Assembly: GCA_027576995.1 (NCBI GenBank)
Contig: JANBQC010000283.1
Location: forward strand, 1-34,728
Direction of reading: 5' to 3'
DNA length: 34,728 nucleotides
Source of the DNA: Dimargaris cristalligena
Taxonomy: Eukaryota > Kickxellomycota > Dimargaritomycetes > Dimargaritales > Dimargaritaceae
In this document: piece after piece, positions 1-11,826 of the stretch
Layout of the letters: each line of letters opens with the position of its first letter
Position numbering within the stretch: position 1 is the stretch's first letter
Notes under the pieces: generated by a model
Seen by the model: the letters and a program-made list of their open reading frames with translations, nothing else
What the model was told of the DNA's origin: nothing
Database searches by the model: none
Translations under genes and position numbers: made by a program

Positions 1-65
1 ATCACCTTTCCCTTTTATTATCTATCTTTTCAAATAAAGTTCAGTTTTCAAGGATTTGATTTCAG

Positions 66-434
66 TTCTTTACACCCATGGAAGGAGAAAACCATACCTG
101 CCCATGGCAGTACATCATCTGGCACTTATTACAGAAAGCCACCACCACCCCTCTTGATTCTGAAACCCCATATCATTTAAGCAAGGTTATGGACTTCTAT
201 ACGCATACTCTGAATGCTGCTCTGACTACCAATATTGAGGCTATACAATGCATGAAACCTGTCATTGCCTGCTTTGCACTCACCCTAACTGCCTAATTGT
301 TTTCCGAGCAATTCAGAGATGAAGATAGTGAAGAAACCGTGAAGGCTTTCAATGATGTGATCACATTCTTTAATGAAAGGGTGGATTGGCAAGGTGAAGC
401 TGAACTTGTAGGCATAGACACTGTTGAGGAATAA
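66..434 (+). pseudogene. Possible terminal exon of an unidentified gene, interrupted by an in-frame TAA
   Basis: An acceptor-like site (pyrimidine-rich, ending TTTCAG at 65) is followed by a frame that runs to a TAA at 294-296 and then stays open in the same frame to a second TAA at 432-434. The first part has an ATG at 78 and a mixed, protein-like composition. The second part is acidic (for example EQFRDEDSEETVKAFNDV). Together they read like one exon split by a single stop. I recognise no family. It could be a decayed last exon of a gene starting left of the window, two unrelated chance frames, or an exon carrying a short intron: a branch-like CTAAC at 285 and a CAG at 316 are present, but the nearest donor does not keep the phase. 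Confidence is low. Confidence 0.25.
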
Positions 435-1033
435 TATGTCGAAGTTGCCCAGGGCTAATAACCTGGACCACCATAACGAAGTGCATAGCCCCGTCTCTAG
501 ACCGGACTGCGGCGAAGGCCATCGATGTAGAAAATAGGAGCGGCCACTCGACTCGCACTCCTACTCTACCTGAACCTTTAAATCCTCCAGTATAAAAGGA
601 AGGATGTTCTCAACGATACAGTATCCCTCAGATGACTCGCACCTCTATTGTACTCCCATTAACAAAATCTAGTCAAGGATGGTCACGTGTTTTTACGATT
701 CTTTTAAGCGTAAATATTTAGAACACCGGGCTACTTGGCGAATAATGATGGGTTCTATCGATTTAGCTCTTAGTCGCCAGCTTATGTGGTATTCTTATTC
801 TCATACAAAATTATCTTCAGCAATGGCCAGCACAGACTTATCTATTGACCTTGTCCATTTAACCTTCGCTAATAGTCTCTTACCCTCTTTCCCTGCCTCA
901 CTAAACATTCAGCCGTTTCCTTTGTATAGTGCTATTTCTATCGGCTAACTAGCCTATATGAGGCGCCATTGTGACTGAACACCTCACCCGATTTACTTAT
1001 CCCCTCTCTCTTACTCGCCCCCGTGCCCTCGAC
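435..1033. other. Spacer without a recognisable gene
   Basis: This is AT-rich sequence between the broken left-edge frame and the ubiquitin hydrolase. Short open frames occur on both strands, but none shows a domain, a good start context or a splice partner. It presumably holds the promoter of the downstream gene. A pyrimidine-rich stretch (about 996-1015) precedes the ATG at 1034. Confidence 0.5.
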
Positions 1034-3798
1034 ATGTCGAGCATTTCCCGAACATCTGTACCCATGGTCGCCTTGGTGGCTGTAGTGGTCGTGGCTATTT
1101 CCACTACCTACGGGTTCTATGCTGTGTTCCGACCCACCGGTGGCCGAAGTCATAAGGCAGGTACCGCCCAGCGCCACAGGAAACGGTCCAAGAAACCGAC
1201 CAGAAGCGTACCAAAGGCCAAACCCGAGGTTAACCAAGCTAGTCCCCCAACGTCAGCAACTCGCTCTACCCCACTTAGTAAGTTTATTTGCAATAGTTCA
1301 TTGCTGGGCCAATGCAATGGGGTTGCTCGCTTGTACTTGTTTAAGACGTATACACCCGTGTCTTAAACGCCCGCAATATAGTAGAGAGGTCTCATACCAA
1401 CCCCGATAGACTAAAATAGTTTCCCTGGTACCCCTTTTTTTGCGTGATGCTATCAGACCTTTACCCGCCAGGGCTCAACAATTGCGGTAACACCTGCTTT
1501 ATGAACTCTGTCCTCCAGGTAATTGTTAATCGATGCCCTACTCAACTGTCGTTAAATCATGGGCGAACCCTTGGGCCACCTAATATACCCGCTTCCTATT
1601 TCTTATACTTGCCAATAATATGATGTTTGTACAATCCAACCCCATACCAGGCCTTCGCCGCATTACCGGACCTTTATGTTTACCTATGCGTATTCCACTG
1701 GCTGAAGGAATGTGAGACGGCGTCAAAATATACAACTGGTTCGATGACCTTCACAGCCGATTCGCTAATTAACATTCGCTCCACGGGCTCTTGGAAGAAC
1801 GGTGGTATAGTTGAAGCACTCCTTCTAACTATGGCAAGTAAGTAACCTATATTCTGTTATAAACACATCTTTTTATATGCCAAGTATACGGTTGAGCCTC
1901 GAATGCCAATTGTATGGGATGGTTATGTAGCATCGGGGTTGTAGCCCATTTCGAACAGTTGGCCGAGTGATAAACTAATGGCGATTTATTGATATACCCC
2001 CTAATTGAATTACGCCTGCCGGTTTGTAGAACTTCAGCGGCCCAGTCGGCATCGAACATCCTTCGTACCCCATCAGATGCTAGCATCATTGAGTAAATCA
2101 GCGGCATGGGTCTCAAGCCGACAGCAACAGGTAGGTTATTAGTTTGATTTATATGGGGGTGCCAGTGTACTATAATAGGAATGAATTAGTATAGTTTGGG
2201 GAGATCAAGACATACTCAACATCATTCTAATTTGGCCCACTCTGCCTATTCTCTAACCGCATAACCCGTACTTCTTCACTGATGTTAAATAGGACGCGCA
2301 AGAGCTTTTCCAGATATTGTCGACCAATATAGTCTACACTCCACCGCCAAATGAACTACCCTCATCCCTCCTGGATTTATCAGTATGGTTAGAGACTGCC
2401 TCCGAGCCCCAATCTACTACATCTTTGCGGGAAGGCTCGCTGCGACAGAGCCTGACAACCGCTGGATCTATAGACAGTCTCACTTCCCTGGTGAGCCCTA
2501 CGGGTGCGCTAAAACGGTTGCGTAGCCCCTTTGTAGGTACCAGCGCCCAGCGCACGGCCTGTCTCCAGTGCGGGTATACGGCCGCCATCCGCCACTTTAC
2601 ATTCGATTCACTATCGTTCCACCTTCCCCTCCAAACCAGACAGAGCCTATTGGAATGTCTGTTAACTTATACCCACCTCGACACGATTGACGATTTTAAT
2701 TGCCAGCGGTGTTCAGTCTCGAAAACCCTGGCCCAGTTAGAGGAACAGATCCTTACGGAAAGTTCCGCCGCGGACGCTCGCCGGTTAGATCGCACGGGAA
2801 CTAAAGGACGCCGCCAGGGCGTTGCCAAAGCCCACCTCGCCAAATTACAAAAGGAGCGGGATACTCTTCTGCGGGCATTGGCGGAGAATAACTTGGAGGA
2901 TGCCTCAATGGAGAGTAAGTAGATAATTATTAAATGGTGCCCCACTGTCGAAATGGAGGCGGTTACTCACTGTTAGAGCTACCAAGCATACCATGAGGGC
3001 TTCTTGGGCCTCGTCTTCTATACTTAGCTATTGGCCTATTGCGCAATACTTAAGCATAGGGCTAGGTGATCCCTGCATTATTGACCGATGATCCCGCCCA
3101 ATCATTAAGACCAAGAGACTAAACCTCACATATTTTCTTTTGAACACCATTTTCCATGAACGTACCCCAAAGAAATCGATCTTCTGCGATCTGGAACGTC
3201 CCAGCGACCTACTCGGTGTACCAAGCAGATTATGTTTGCCCGGCCTCCACCAATTCTGTGTGTCCATTTTTCGCGCTCCATCTTTCACCCCTCGGGCCAA
3301 ACTTTGAAAAATGATTGCCATGTAGATTTCCCCGAAATTCTGGATTTAACTCCTTTTGTAACAGGACAACTGGAAACCCAGCCCCGACAGCCTCTGACCA
3401 AGGCCCGGTGGGTGCCATCACCATCCACAACCGGCCCTGATGCGGCCACCAGTACTTTTCAATATCGCCTCCAGGCCGTCCTTGTTCACCGGGGAAGCCA
3501 TTCGTCAGGGCACTTTATTACCTATCGACGGGCCCGAGTGGATCAGTCAGAACCCAATCCGGCCTTTTACTGGTCCCGTCTCACATTGGATACCCGGCGG
3601 GTTCTGGAAAACTGTGGGGTCCAGCTGGATGGGCCTGCGCCGTCGGATAATGTGCCAAGGGCGTCGGAACAATGGTTCCGCATCTCAGACGAAACGGTGG
3701 ATCCCGTAGAGTTACCCCAGGTACTCGCGGCCGGAGATGCCTATATGTTATTCTACGAGCGTATTACACCCCAGGACATGCATTTGCGCTCCGTCTAG
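1034..3798 (+). CDS. Membrane-anchored ubiquitin carboxyl-terminal hydrolase (Ubp1/USP30-like)
   Basis: Removes ubiquitin from substrate proteins (cysteine peptidase, USP family C19). Deduced exons are 1034-1277, 1457-1518, 1651-1837, 2084-2130, 2293-2914 and 3173-3798; they sum to 1788 bases, 595 residues. The Cys box GLNNCGNTCFMNS gives catalytic Cys95, the His box SSGHFITYRR gives His501, and Asp560 lies in FRISDE. The RQQQ|DAQELFQ segment is split across exons 4 and 5. Two zinc-binding CxxC pairs sit near residues 270/273 and 317/320, and RPPPILCVHFSRS is the usual USP core strand. An N-terminal hydrophobic segment (about residues 11-30) anchors the protein, as in USP30 of the outer mitochondrial membrane and yeast Ubp1 (ER), so the location is inferred as ER or mitochondrial surface. 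Exon 6 uses an AAG acceptor at 3172, the only one that keeps phase. Exon 4 is 47 bases and its acceptor is the least certain. Confidence 0.88.
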
Positions 3799-4718
3799 TC
3801 AGCCACTTTAGTTGGGTAACGGCATGGTGCTGTATGTGGATTGACCTACTATAAAATGTTAATAAAAAATACAAGCCAACTTATGTATATACAGTATACG
3901 TTTGAGGGCTATTGAGGCTGTGTCCGCGGTCTAGATGACAAGGCTTTCGTCGAGACCTGCATGGTGCAGCTACCCGGCCCTAATTGTAATTCTAGTAAAT
4001 GGATAGAACCATTAATTTTATCCAACCTAGTTGATATAGGCATGGCTGTTTTAGTCGACGGGGTGACAGGTCAAAGAGGTAATAATAGCACCCCCTATTC
4101 TGATAGAGAGGGGATGTGCGATAACACAGTGTATTCATTATTATCTGATCACTTACTCAGGAAATACAACTCAAATGATTAATAAAATAAGACATGAAAT
4201 GCTAAGCGCAGCGTAGAATTGGAAGGGTAATCCTGGCATATGTTGACTGCCAACGACTGAACTAATTGGCTATAACAGCTCCCTCATTCGGGCCAACTTC
4301 AAACACGACATTACCCTATATTAACTGGGCCAGCCCACCACAAAGGCCAAAGTGAGTCTGTTTTTGGTAGACTAAGGGGATCCGCATTTCCGCGCATGCC
4401 AATTTTTTAAAGACCAATATAAACCGTTGCGAATTAAATGGATTTTAGGCCAGCGCGGCACTTACACCTCAGTAGTATCTTCATCCAGTTGTCAAGTTAG
4501 ACTCAGTTTGTAAATTTTTCTTCCTACAATTACCTCACTTTTTCCGCATTTAGCAATTCGGCTATATTAGGATATTATCGTTCTTGCATTACCCCTACAG
4601 GCATTGCTCTGACACCATCCCCATTCAGAATCTTTCCTCCCCTACCTTACGCGATTCCCTCGGAATTGGCACTCCCACTTCAGTATCCCCTTTTAGCGCA
4701 CCTCTTGTTAATTGCCTA
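3799..4718. other. Intergenic region between the ubiquitin hydrolase and PRP6
   Basis: Holds the 3' end of the ubiquitin hydrolase, with AATAAA at about 3861, and the upstream region of PRP6. A 73-codon ATG-started frame at 3961-4182 has no recognisable motif or splice partner, so I do not call it. Pyrimidine-rich tracts lie around 4630-4700, just before the PRP6 start. Confidence 0.5.
3861..3866 (+). terminator. Polyadenylation signal AATAAA of the ubiquitin hydrolase gene
   Basis: A canonical AATAAA lies about 60 bases after the stop codon at 3798, in AT-rich sequence. This is the usual placement for a fungal 3' end. Confidence 0.45.
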
Positions 4719-7700
4719 ATGTACCCCGTTACGAAAGACTTTCTCGGAAAACCGGCGCCACCAAATTATGTGGCCGGCCTTGGGCGAGGGTAAGTACATG
4801 TTTTTTACTTGATGCACTGGGACCCCAGCCAAGACTACTCATTAGGGGGTATTATGGTCGGTCGAGTAATTGGAATATAGCAATTACCCATTGGCTACTT
4901 CTCCCATCGCCAGTGGGACCATTGGTTACAATTTGCCAGCTTAATGTTCTAAGATAACCCCCTTTCTCCCCGAACCTTCCCCCACTCTAAACTAGCCTTA
5001 TCCTACTTTTGTATATGGCCCGTAAAATACCCCTCTACCTCCCAAACTACTATGATACAGGGCGGCTGGATTTACCACACGGTCCGATATTGGGCCAGCC
5101 CGTGAGGGGCCCAGCGACGCAGCAGCGGCAGGTGGCGCCCCCCCAGGGCGGCGGCGAGGCGATGGAGCCGCCGGCGATACCGGTGAGGGGGGCGGTGCGG
5201 ACAGCAGCAGCCATCCCGGTATGAACCAAGATCCCGACAACGAAACCGGCCTATTCGCCAACCTTCCCTATGGCGAAGACGACGAGGAGGCGGATCGAAT
5301 CTACGCCTCCATCGACGCCAAGATGGACGAACGGCGGAAACGTCGACGGGAGGACCGCGAACGGGTTGAGCTGGAGGAACTCCAAGTTCGTAAACCCAAA
5401 ATCCACCAACAGTTCGCCGACCTTAAACAGCAGCTGGCCGATGTCAGCGTGGAAGAGTGGGCGAATCTGCCCGATGTGGGCGATTTGGTAGGTAAGCACC
5501 GCAGTAAGGGGCGCCTCAAGACCACCGACGACAGTACGCTCCGGTACACCCCCATTTCGGACTCGGCCCTGATGCGGGGCCAGCAAAGTGCCCATATGCT
5601 GGGCTCCATCGGACCCGAAGACGACGGGGCCCTTTCCACGATACCCTCAAGCCACACCCCACTGGACGGTACCCGGTCCAACCGAGTTGACCTGGTCGAA
5701 ATGGGTCAGGCGCGAACCCAGGTGTTAAGTTTTCAACTCGACAAGGCTACCAGTGGTGGCACAGCGTCCGGCGTGGCTTCGGTTGATCCACGGGGCTACA
5801 TCACCGGGCTGGACAGCATGGCCGGTGAGACCCGGGCCGGCGTGGCTAGCGATAAACAAACGAGGGCTCTCCTCCAGGCGCTAACGACCACCAACCCCCA
5901 GTACGCCCCCGGTTGGATTTCCGCGGCCCAATCCGAAGAACGGGCCGGTAAATTGAGCAAAGCGCGTTCCATTATTATGCAAGGCTGTGAGGCGTGTCCC
6001 CTCAAGGAGGAAATCTGGCTAGAGGCGGCCCGACTCCACCCGGGGAACCGAGCCAAAGCGATCCTGGCCGATGCGGTGCGGCGACTACCCCAGTCGGTTA
6101 ACATTTGGCTCCAGGCCATGCGGCTAGAAAACGACCCGAATCTACAGCGGCAGGTCATCCGTAAGGCCCTTGAAATGGTGCCCAACTCCGTTAAACTATG
6201 GAAGACCGCCGTATCCCTCGAAGAAGACCCGGCCAACGCCCGGGTGCTGCTGGCCCGGGCCGTCGAGTTAGTGCCCCTGGAGATTGAGCTCTGGCTGGCC
6301 CTGGCTCGCCTCGAATCCTACGACAACGCCCGTAAGGTGCTTAACCGGGCCCGCAAAGCGCTACCCACCAACCACGAGATTTGGCTCGCGGGGGCCAAAT
6401 TAGAGGAACAGCAGGGCGACGACCAACACTCCGCCATGGTGGGGACCGTGGTGGACCGGGCGGTGCACTATTTTTCGGAAAAGGGCAGTATTTTGAAACG
6501 AGGGCAGTGGTTGGAGGAGGCGGAACGGTGCGAGAGTGAAGGGTTCCCTCTGACCAGCCAGGCCATTGTACGGGCCACGATGACACTCGATGTGGACCCG
6601 GAGGATCGGGAAACTACGTGGTTGGACGATGCCGAAAAAGCGGCCCAGCGGGGGGCGGTCACCACGGCGCGAGCCCTCTACGCCCATGCTACCCAGGCCT
6701 TTCCGGCCGAAGCCGAGGTATGGTTACAGGCGGCCTATCTGGAGAAACAACACGGCACGCCCGAATCCCTGGATGCGCTCCTGAAGCGGGCGGTCAAATA
6801 CTGTCCGCACGACGAAATCTTCTGGCTCATGGGGGCCAAGGAGCAATGGCTGGCGGGTCACGTCGACGCTGCGCGCGAAATTTTGGGTCTGGCTTTTGAC
6901 GCCAACCCCGACTCGGAACGGATTTGGTTGGCTGCGATCAAATTGGAAATGGAAAATCGGGAGTTTGAAAATGCGCGCCTGTTGTTGGCCAAGGCCCGCG
7001 AGCGAGCTAATACGGCGGCCATTTGGATGAAATCAGTACTACTGGAACGTATCACCGAAAAGCCCCAGGTCGCGCTGCAATTGCTTGATACGGCCCTGAC
7101 GCGCTTCCCCACGTTCGCCAAGCTGTGGATGATGCAGGGGCAGATTTACGAAGCGTTGGGTCAGTCCGAACGGGCGCTGGAGAGTTACCGCCGGGGTACG
7201 TCGCAATGCCCTACGTCGGTCCCCCTTTGGTTACTGTTCGCCCGGTTAGAAGAGCACCGGGGAGTACCCGTGCGGGCCCGGGCCCTTTTGGAACGCGGCC
7301 GTTTGCTTAACCCCCAATCCGCGGATCTCTGGTTAGATGCTATCCGGCTCGAAGCCCGGCAGAGTGGCCCCACCGCCGCGGCCACCCGCTTGGTAGTTTC
7401 CAAGGCCCTGCAGGAATGCCCCTCCGCCGGCCAACTCTGGGCCGAGGCCATCTTTCTGGAACCCCGGCCGCAGCGCAAAACGCGTTCGGTAGATGCTATG
7501 AAGAAGTGCCACGACGACCCCCACTTGATGGCCGCGATTGCCCGACTCTTCTGGAGCGAACGCAAAAACGACAAGGCCCGGGTATGGTTCCAACGAGCCG
7601 CGCAGTTGAACGGCGATATCGGGGACACTTGGGCCTGGTGGTATAAATTCGAATCGGAGCAGGGTACCCCGGATAACGCCGATCAGGTCAGAGTGGCCTG

Positions 7701-7818
7701 TGCCAAAGCGGAACCCCACCACGGTGACCACTGGCAGCCTGTCGCGAAGGATATTGCTAATTTTGGGAAACCCGTGTCGGATATACTCCAGATGGTTGCC
7801 GATACGTTAACCCTCTAA
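4719..7818 (+). CDS. PRP6: Pre-mRNA splicing factor PRP6 (PRPF6), U4/U6.U5 tri-snRNP bridge
   Basis: PRP6 is a scaffold that bridges U5 and U4/U6 in the tri-snRNP and acts in the nucleus. Deduced exons are 4719-4789 and 5061-7818 (donor GTAAGT, acceptor GATACAG), giving 942 residues, close to human PRPF6 (941). The join restores the conserved N-terminal PRP1 signature: FLGKPAPPNYVAGLGRG in exon 1 runs into AAGFTTRSDIGPAR in exon 2, split in a Gly codon. From about residue 280 to the end there are tandem HAT half-a-TPR repeats, each with a recurrent xxW(L/M)xAxxLE core (IWLQAMRLE, LWLALARLE, IWLAGAKLE and others). The ATG at 4719 is chosen because the family signature starts a few residues later; an in-frame start further upstream would only add a nonconserved leader. 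Confidence in identity is very high. Confidence 0.96.
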
Positions 7819-7882
7819 ATCTTATTAGATATATTCAAACAGGGGGGATAAGTCTTCAATCTCAAATTCAATGGGGTTTATT

Positions 7883-7888
7883 AATAAA
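7883..7888 (+). terminator. Polyadenylation signal AATAAA of PRP6
   Basis: AATAAA lies about 65 bases after the PRP6 stop, inside the 276-base gap shared with the 3' end of the converging kinase gene. Confidence 0.45.
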
Positions 7889-8094
7889 CTACAATGTAAT
7901 ACAGCCATTAGCGTGGACTTGGAGCACACCGCCAATGTGGCATAGCCAATCGAAGGGGTATGGGGTGGGCTGGCTCTGCCAATTTAGAGTATATGGACGT
8001 GTCCTTTAAATGTGGCTCAGGTTCAACTGTATTTAGAAGGGATCAAAAAGCAGAAGGCCGTTCCCTGCATCAACCAGGTCCTCAGCACTTAATT

Positions 8095-10992
8095 TCAGCA
8101 ACACTGGAACCACGGCCGGACATGGTAAGGGTCTATCACTTCGACAATATAGCGAGTATCGGGAATCAAAAGGTTATACATGGCCCGATCGGTTGAGAAA
8201 GGCCGCCGGTGGGACCGGCCAGCCGTGGCTTGGGTATCCGAGGGAACCGGCAGGGGAACGGAGTGCCGGCGGCCCACCAACAGGGGAGACCGAACACTGG
8301 GCGGTTCGGGGCAGCTGTTGCGGTTACGGGGGGTTCTTCCTTCACCGGGTGTGGACGACAGTGGTCGCTCAGAAGGGGAGTGGGTGGCCGTTTCACAAAG
8401 GTGTTGCTGGTGGCAATGATGTTCCGCGGTGAACCACTCCGGCACATCCCGTAACGAAACGATACTGGAGCGGGAACTTTCGAAACTAATGGGGGAGTTG
8501 AGGCGTCGGGGCCAGGGACCAGGAATTTCGGTAGGACAGCTGCTTACTGTGGAGGAGAAGGACGATGTCCGAGACAGTCGCCGGGGAGGGCCCGTTGGGA
8601 CGTCGTCATTCGATTCCAGCGGGTGGTGGTGGTGATGGGGGTCGCTACCCGGGCCCTCCTCAACGACCGTCGCCGCTGGATCCAATGCCAGTGCAGTGAC
8701 CAGTCCCTGGATGTCCACTGGAGTGGTGGTGGGATGAATACCCGGGGCCGTGGGAATGGTTGGGTCAGAGGAAACTGGTGGTAGTAGTGGCCCACCCGCC
8801 TGTCCCGGCTGGACGGGTCTGCGGGGCGAGGTAGGGGATTGCTTCCACCGTTGAAGTAGGGATTGGATATGGGTGGTCCGGGTAATATCGTAGCGATTTA
8901 CCAGCACCGGGGGCCGGTCCGCCAAATCCAACGGGCCCATGCGGCCGTCACGCAAGACGCGTATGATGTTCCACGCCTGGCCTTTCATGACGGCCATCTG
9001 CCGGTTAAACATGGCCAGGTTGAAGCCCGGATCGATGCGGGCTAAATCTTTAAGTTCAGATATTGTTTGGTGCCACCAATGCGGGGAGGTGAGAAGGGGC
9101 AGGAAGTGGGCCCGGGACGCCGTACTGAAGGACGCGCCCACGAGGGATGAGGGCAGTGAAAGCCAAGCGTAGGGATAGGAGCGCCATTCATCAGGGTGTT
9201 TGAAGGGAAAGGCCAGGCCGTTGTCGATGGCGGCGATGTGAAGGTGGGGGTGTGTCGCATGAGGAGGGGGAACATCAAGTCCGGGATCCTGAAACGGGTT
9301 AGTGGCGGGGGATGCGGCTAAAGAGGCACCTGTGCCTAGTGGACCTGGGGAAGTACTGGACGGGCTGCACCCACCTGTGCAATACTTGATCATCCAATTA
9401 TCCGCACCCCGGTCTGGATTATTACAAAAGATGCATAGAGTGATATCAGTAAGTAGTTGTCAAGGAAGTTGAGTCATTTTTGAAAAAGGCCACTATATGG
9501 TGTCGCCATTCACGAATGCAATTGAGTTTACCCTTATTAACAACAATTCATAGCATCGTTAAATAGATACTAACCTGTATTCCGAACGAGATAATCAAAT
9601 AGGATGAGCTTCTCCAGTTCTTCGCGAAACTGCTGGCGAAGCTGGGGAGTCCATTGGAAAGGGTCGGCTACAGAGTGCGTAGAGGACTGATGCCGCAATT
9701 CGGACCAGGGTGGACCGGGGCGCTGGATTTGGTTGCGGAATCCCCTATCAGTGGGAGCGTTACCCGTACGCACTCCTTCCAGCACGGCATCATCATCGTC
9801 CTCGTCACTATCGTCCGGATGGCCCAGAATAAAGGATGATCCCGACGAAACCCGCCGTCCAATGCGATCAGGTAACAATGGGGCGGTTTCGGAAAGCCGG
9901 GATAGCCCCGTGTAGTTGGGCAGGGAGTGGGGCATGGCCCGGGTTGCTGAGCCAAAACTACCAGAGGGGTTCCGGAGAGGGGCGGTGGTGGGAGGGATAG
10001 GTAGGGAGGACATGGAGGCTACCGGGGGTTCAGCCACGTGGGAATGGGAGTGGGAGGAGGGGGCGGGAGTCCATGGGTGTTGCTGCAGGAACCGGGTCGC
10101 ATCGGTGTAGCCCTCCAAAAATAGCTGGAAACTGCCCATTTTGGCGGGAAGGGGGCGGTGGCTACGCGTAGCCGCCCGGCGGTCCCGCGCGGAGTAGTGG
10201 AAAGTGGGGGCGGCCAAGAGGACAATTTCGGTACGGGGGACGATATTGAGGCCCAAACACTGGTCCACCAAAGACGCGGCGGACTCGGACAAATAACCGG
10301 AATTGGGAATCAAGCAACTCCGTCCGAAGAAGCAGGGGCACAGGTTACGGTGGAACCACTTAGTCCATTTGGGGTTTAGCTGGCCGTACGGCTCTTCATT
10401 CTTGGGTTTGAATACTCCGACTATGGTACCCGCTTGGTTACGGCAGAAATACGAGCCTGACGAACCCTGCGAGATGCGGTCGGGGTAGACTCCGTCACCA
10501 ATGGCACCACGTACCTGGTGGATGTGTTGGGCGAACGCCTGGGCCGAGGTGGGTCTCCCGGTGGGACAGGTCGGGGGGGCATAGCCCTAGTTATCGAGAG
10601 GGAGGTGGTTGGAGATGCACGATTATATGGCCGGAGTTAGTGTGAATTAAACGGGGAGGGGTAAATTTTATTAGTGCCGGGCAGCCTTGCTCTCAGCCGG
10701 TCGGGAAGGGTTCCCTTATACTGAAGGCCTGCCGTGGAATTCAGGAGCCTATATGGCAGGTACTTCTACTTACATGGTCTAAACACCAGGCCAGCTCATC
10801 CCGAGGGAGCGGTTTAAACACGGAGTAGAACTGGGTGCGGCCGCGCGAGGCACGGGGCCGGCCTAGAAAGGAATGGCGCTTGGCAAATTGAATGGTTTTC
10901 TGAAAAGTGTCCGCGAGCCGGGACCGAGTGCGGCCTGCGCGAGGAGCCGAGGGCTCGGACAGACCCAATGACGGGAAGGGTACATTGGGCAT
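8095..10992 (-). CDS. LSB6: Type II phosphatidylinositol 4-kinase (LSB6/PI4K2 family)
   Basis: Makes phosphatidylinositol 4-phosphate at Golgi, endosomal or vacuolar membranes. Deduced exons in transcription order are 10992-10774, 10586-9575 and 9413-8095; together 849 residues, longer than yeast Lsb6. The order of kinase signatures is RISQGSSGSYF (nucleotide-binding loop), IVGVFKPKNEEPYGQLNPKW (ATP-binding lysine), a Cys-rich NLCPCFFGRSC likely palmitoylated as in PI4K2, GYLSESAASLVD, NIVPRTEIV, the catalytic loop RNTDRGADNW, and AIDNGLAFPFKHPDEWR. Intron 2 (9574-9414) cuts the catalytic loop inside the Asp codon of DRG, and the join restores it exactly. Two low-complexity Ser/Pro-rich inserts and a long C-terminal tail account for the extra length. 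The tail ends FQCC. The N-terminus is uncertain: 10992 is the first good ATG, but the frame stays open upstream and another 5' exon is possible. Confidence 0.92.
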
Positions 10993-11826
10993 GTTGGAAA
11001 GGACACGGCTATCGGGGAGTAAGTAAGAAGGAGTACTGAAACGGGGCCGACATGCAATGAGAAGCGAGGAACCCAATGCAGGTCATTTGTATAAGTCAGA
11101 AGGTTAGACAGGGTTAAGGGGGGTGCTGGGAGAAGAACAATAAGGGAAGAGAGGACTACGGTGCAATTATGGCTATAGCGTAATAAAGTCGACGCTAGTA
11201 CTATGCATCGATTTCCTGTCTGCTGGTCAGCGGAGAGCGCCACACCACTGAGGGAAGGGATTGAGAAGACTGTACATCAGAAACCCCATACGCACCAAGT
11301 TCCTGGACGACCCTTGGTGGCCCGCAGGGTGAATGTCCCCGTTGACCGTACCAAGGCAGGGTTACCGTTTTACTTAGTAAAAGTACACGCCCCACAGCAG
11401 TTAACGTCCGCCAAGTCACTCCAAGAAGTGGGGTGCGAAGGCGGTAGTAACAACAGGGGCCCACAGCGGCTCTAGGCCATTGTGCCCCTGAGGCATTGTA
11501 TCTGTTGAACACAAACATACCAACAAAAATCCAAATCCAAATACTACAACTTCAACCGCCTAACCCTTCCCCGTGCGGGTACTCACTGCTATCCATGCCA
11601 TATCCCCGGTATCCGCTATAACGAGGCATCCGATATGTCTCTTCTGTGCTATTCGGAAAGTTCAGGGCGGAGAGAGAAGATCAGGCTATAAATGATTGTG
11701 TTCATTTTGCGAATATTAAACCGGGAGTAAATATTATGCTGGGATTAGATAATATAATAATGAATCTCGGCTATATACGCGGAATGCCCAACTGGCCGTA
11801 AGTTCTCCCCACATACACCTAATGCA
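10993..11826. other. Upstream region of the PI 4-kinase; no recognisable gene
   Basis: The minus-strand frame of the kinase stays open to about 11076 and could hide extra N-terminal coding sequence. Further right there are several overlapping short open frames with no domain. A GTAAGT donor-like site on the plus strand at about 11799 may belong to the candidate gene that follows. Confidence 0.35.

Noticed and set aside
5009..5224. Plus-strand frame starting MYMARKIPLY over the PRP6 exon 2 start
   Set aside because: It is out of frame with PRP6. The conserved N-terminal signature is read in the other frame after the acceptor at 5060.
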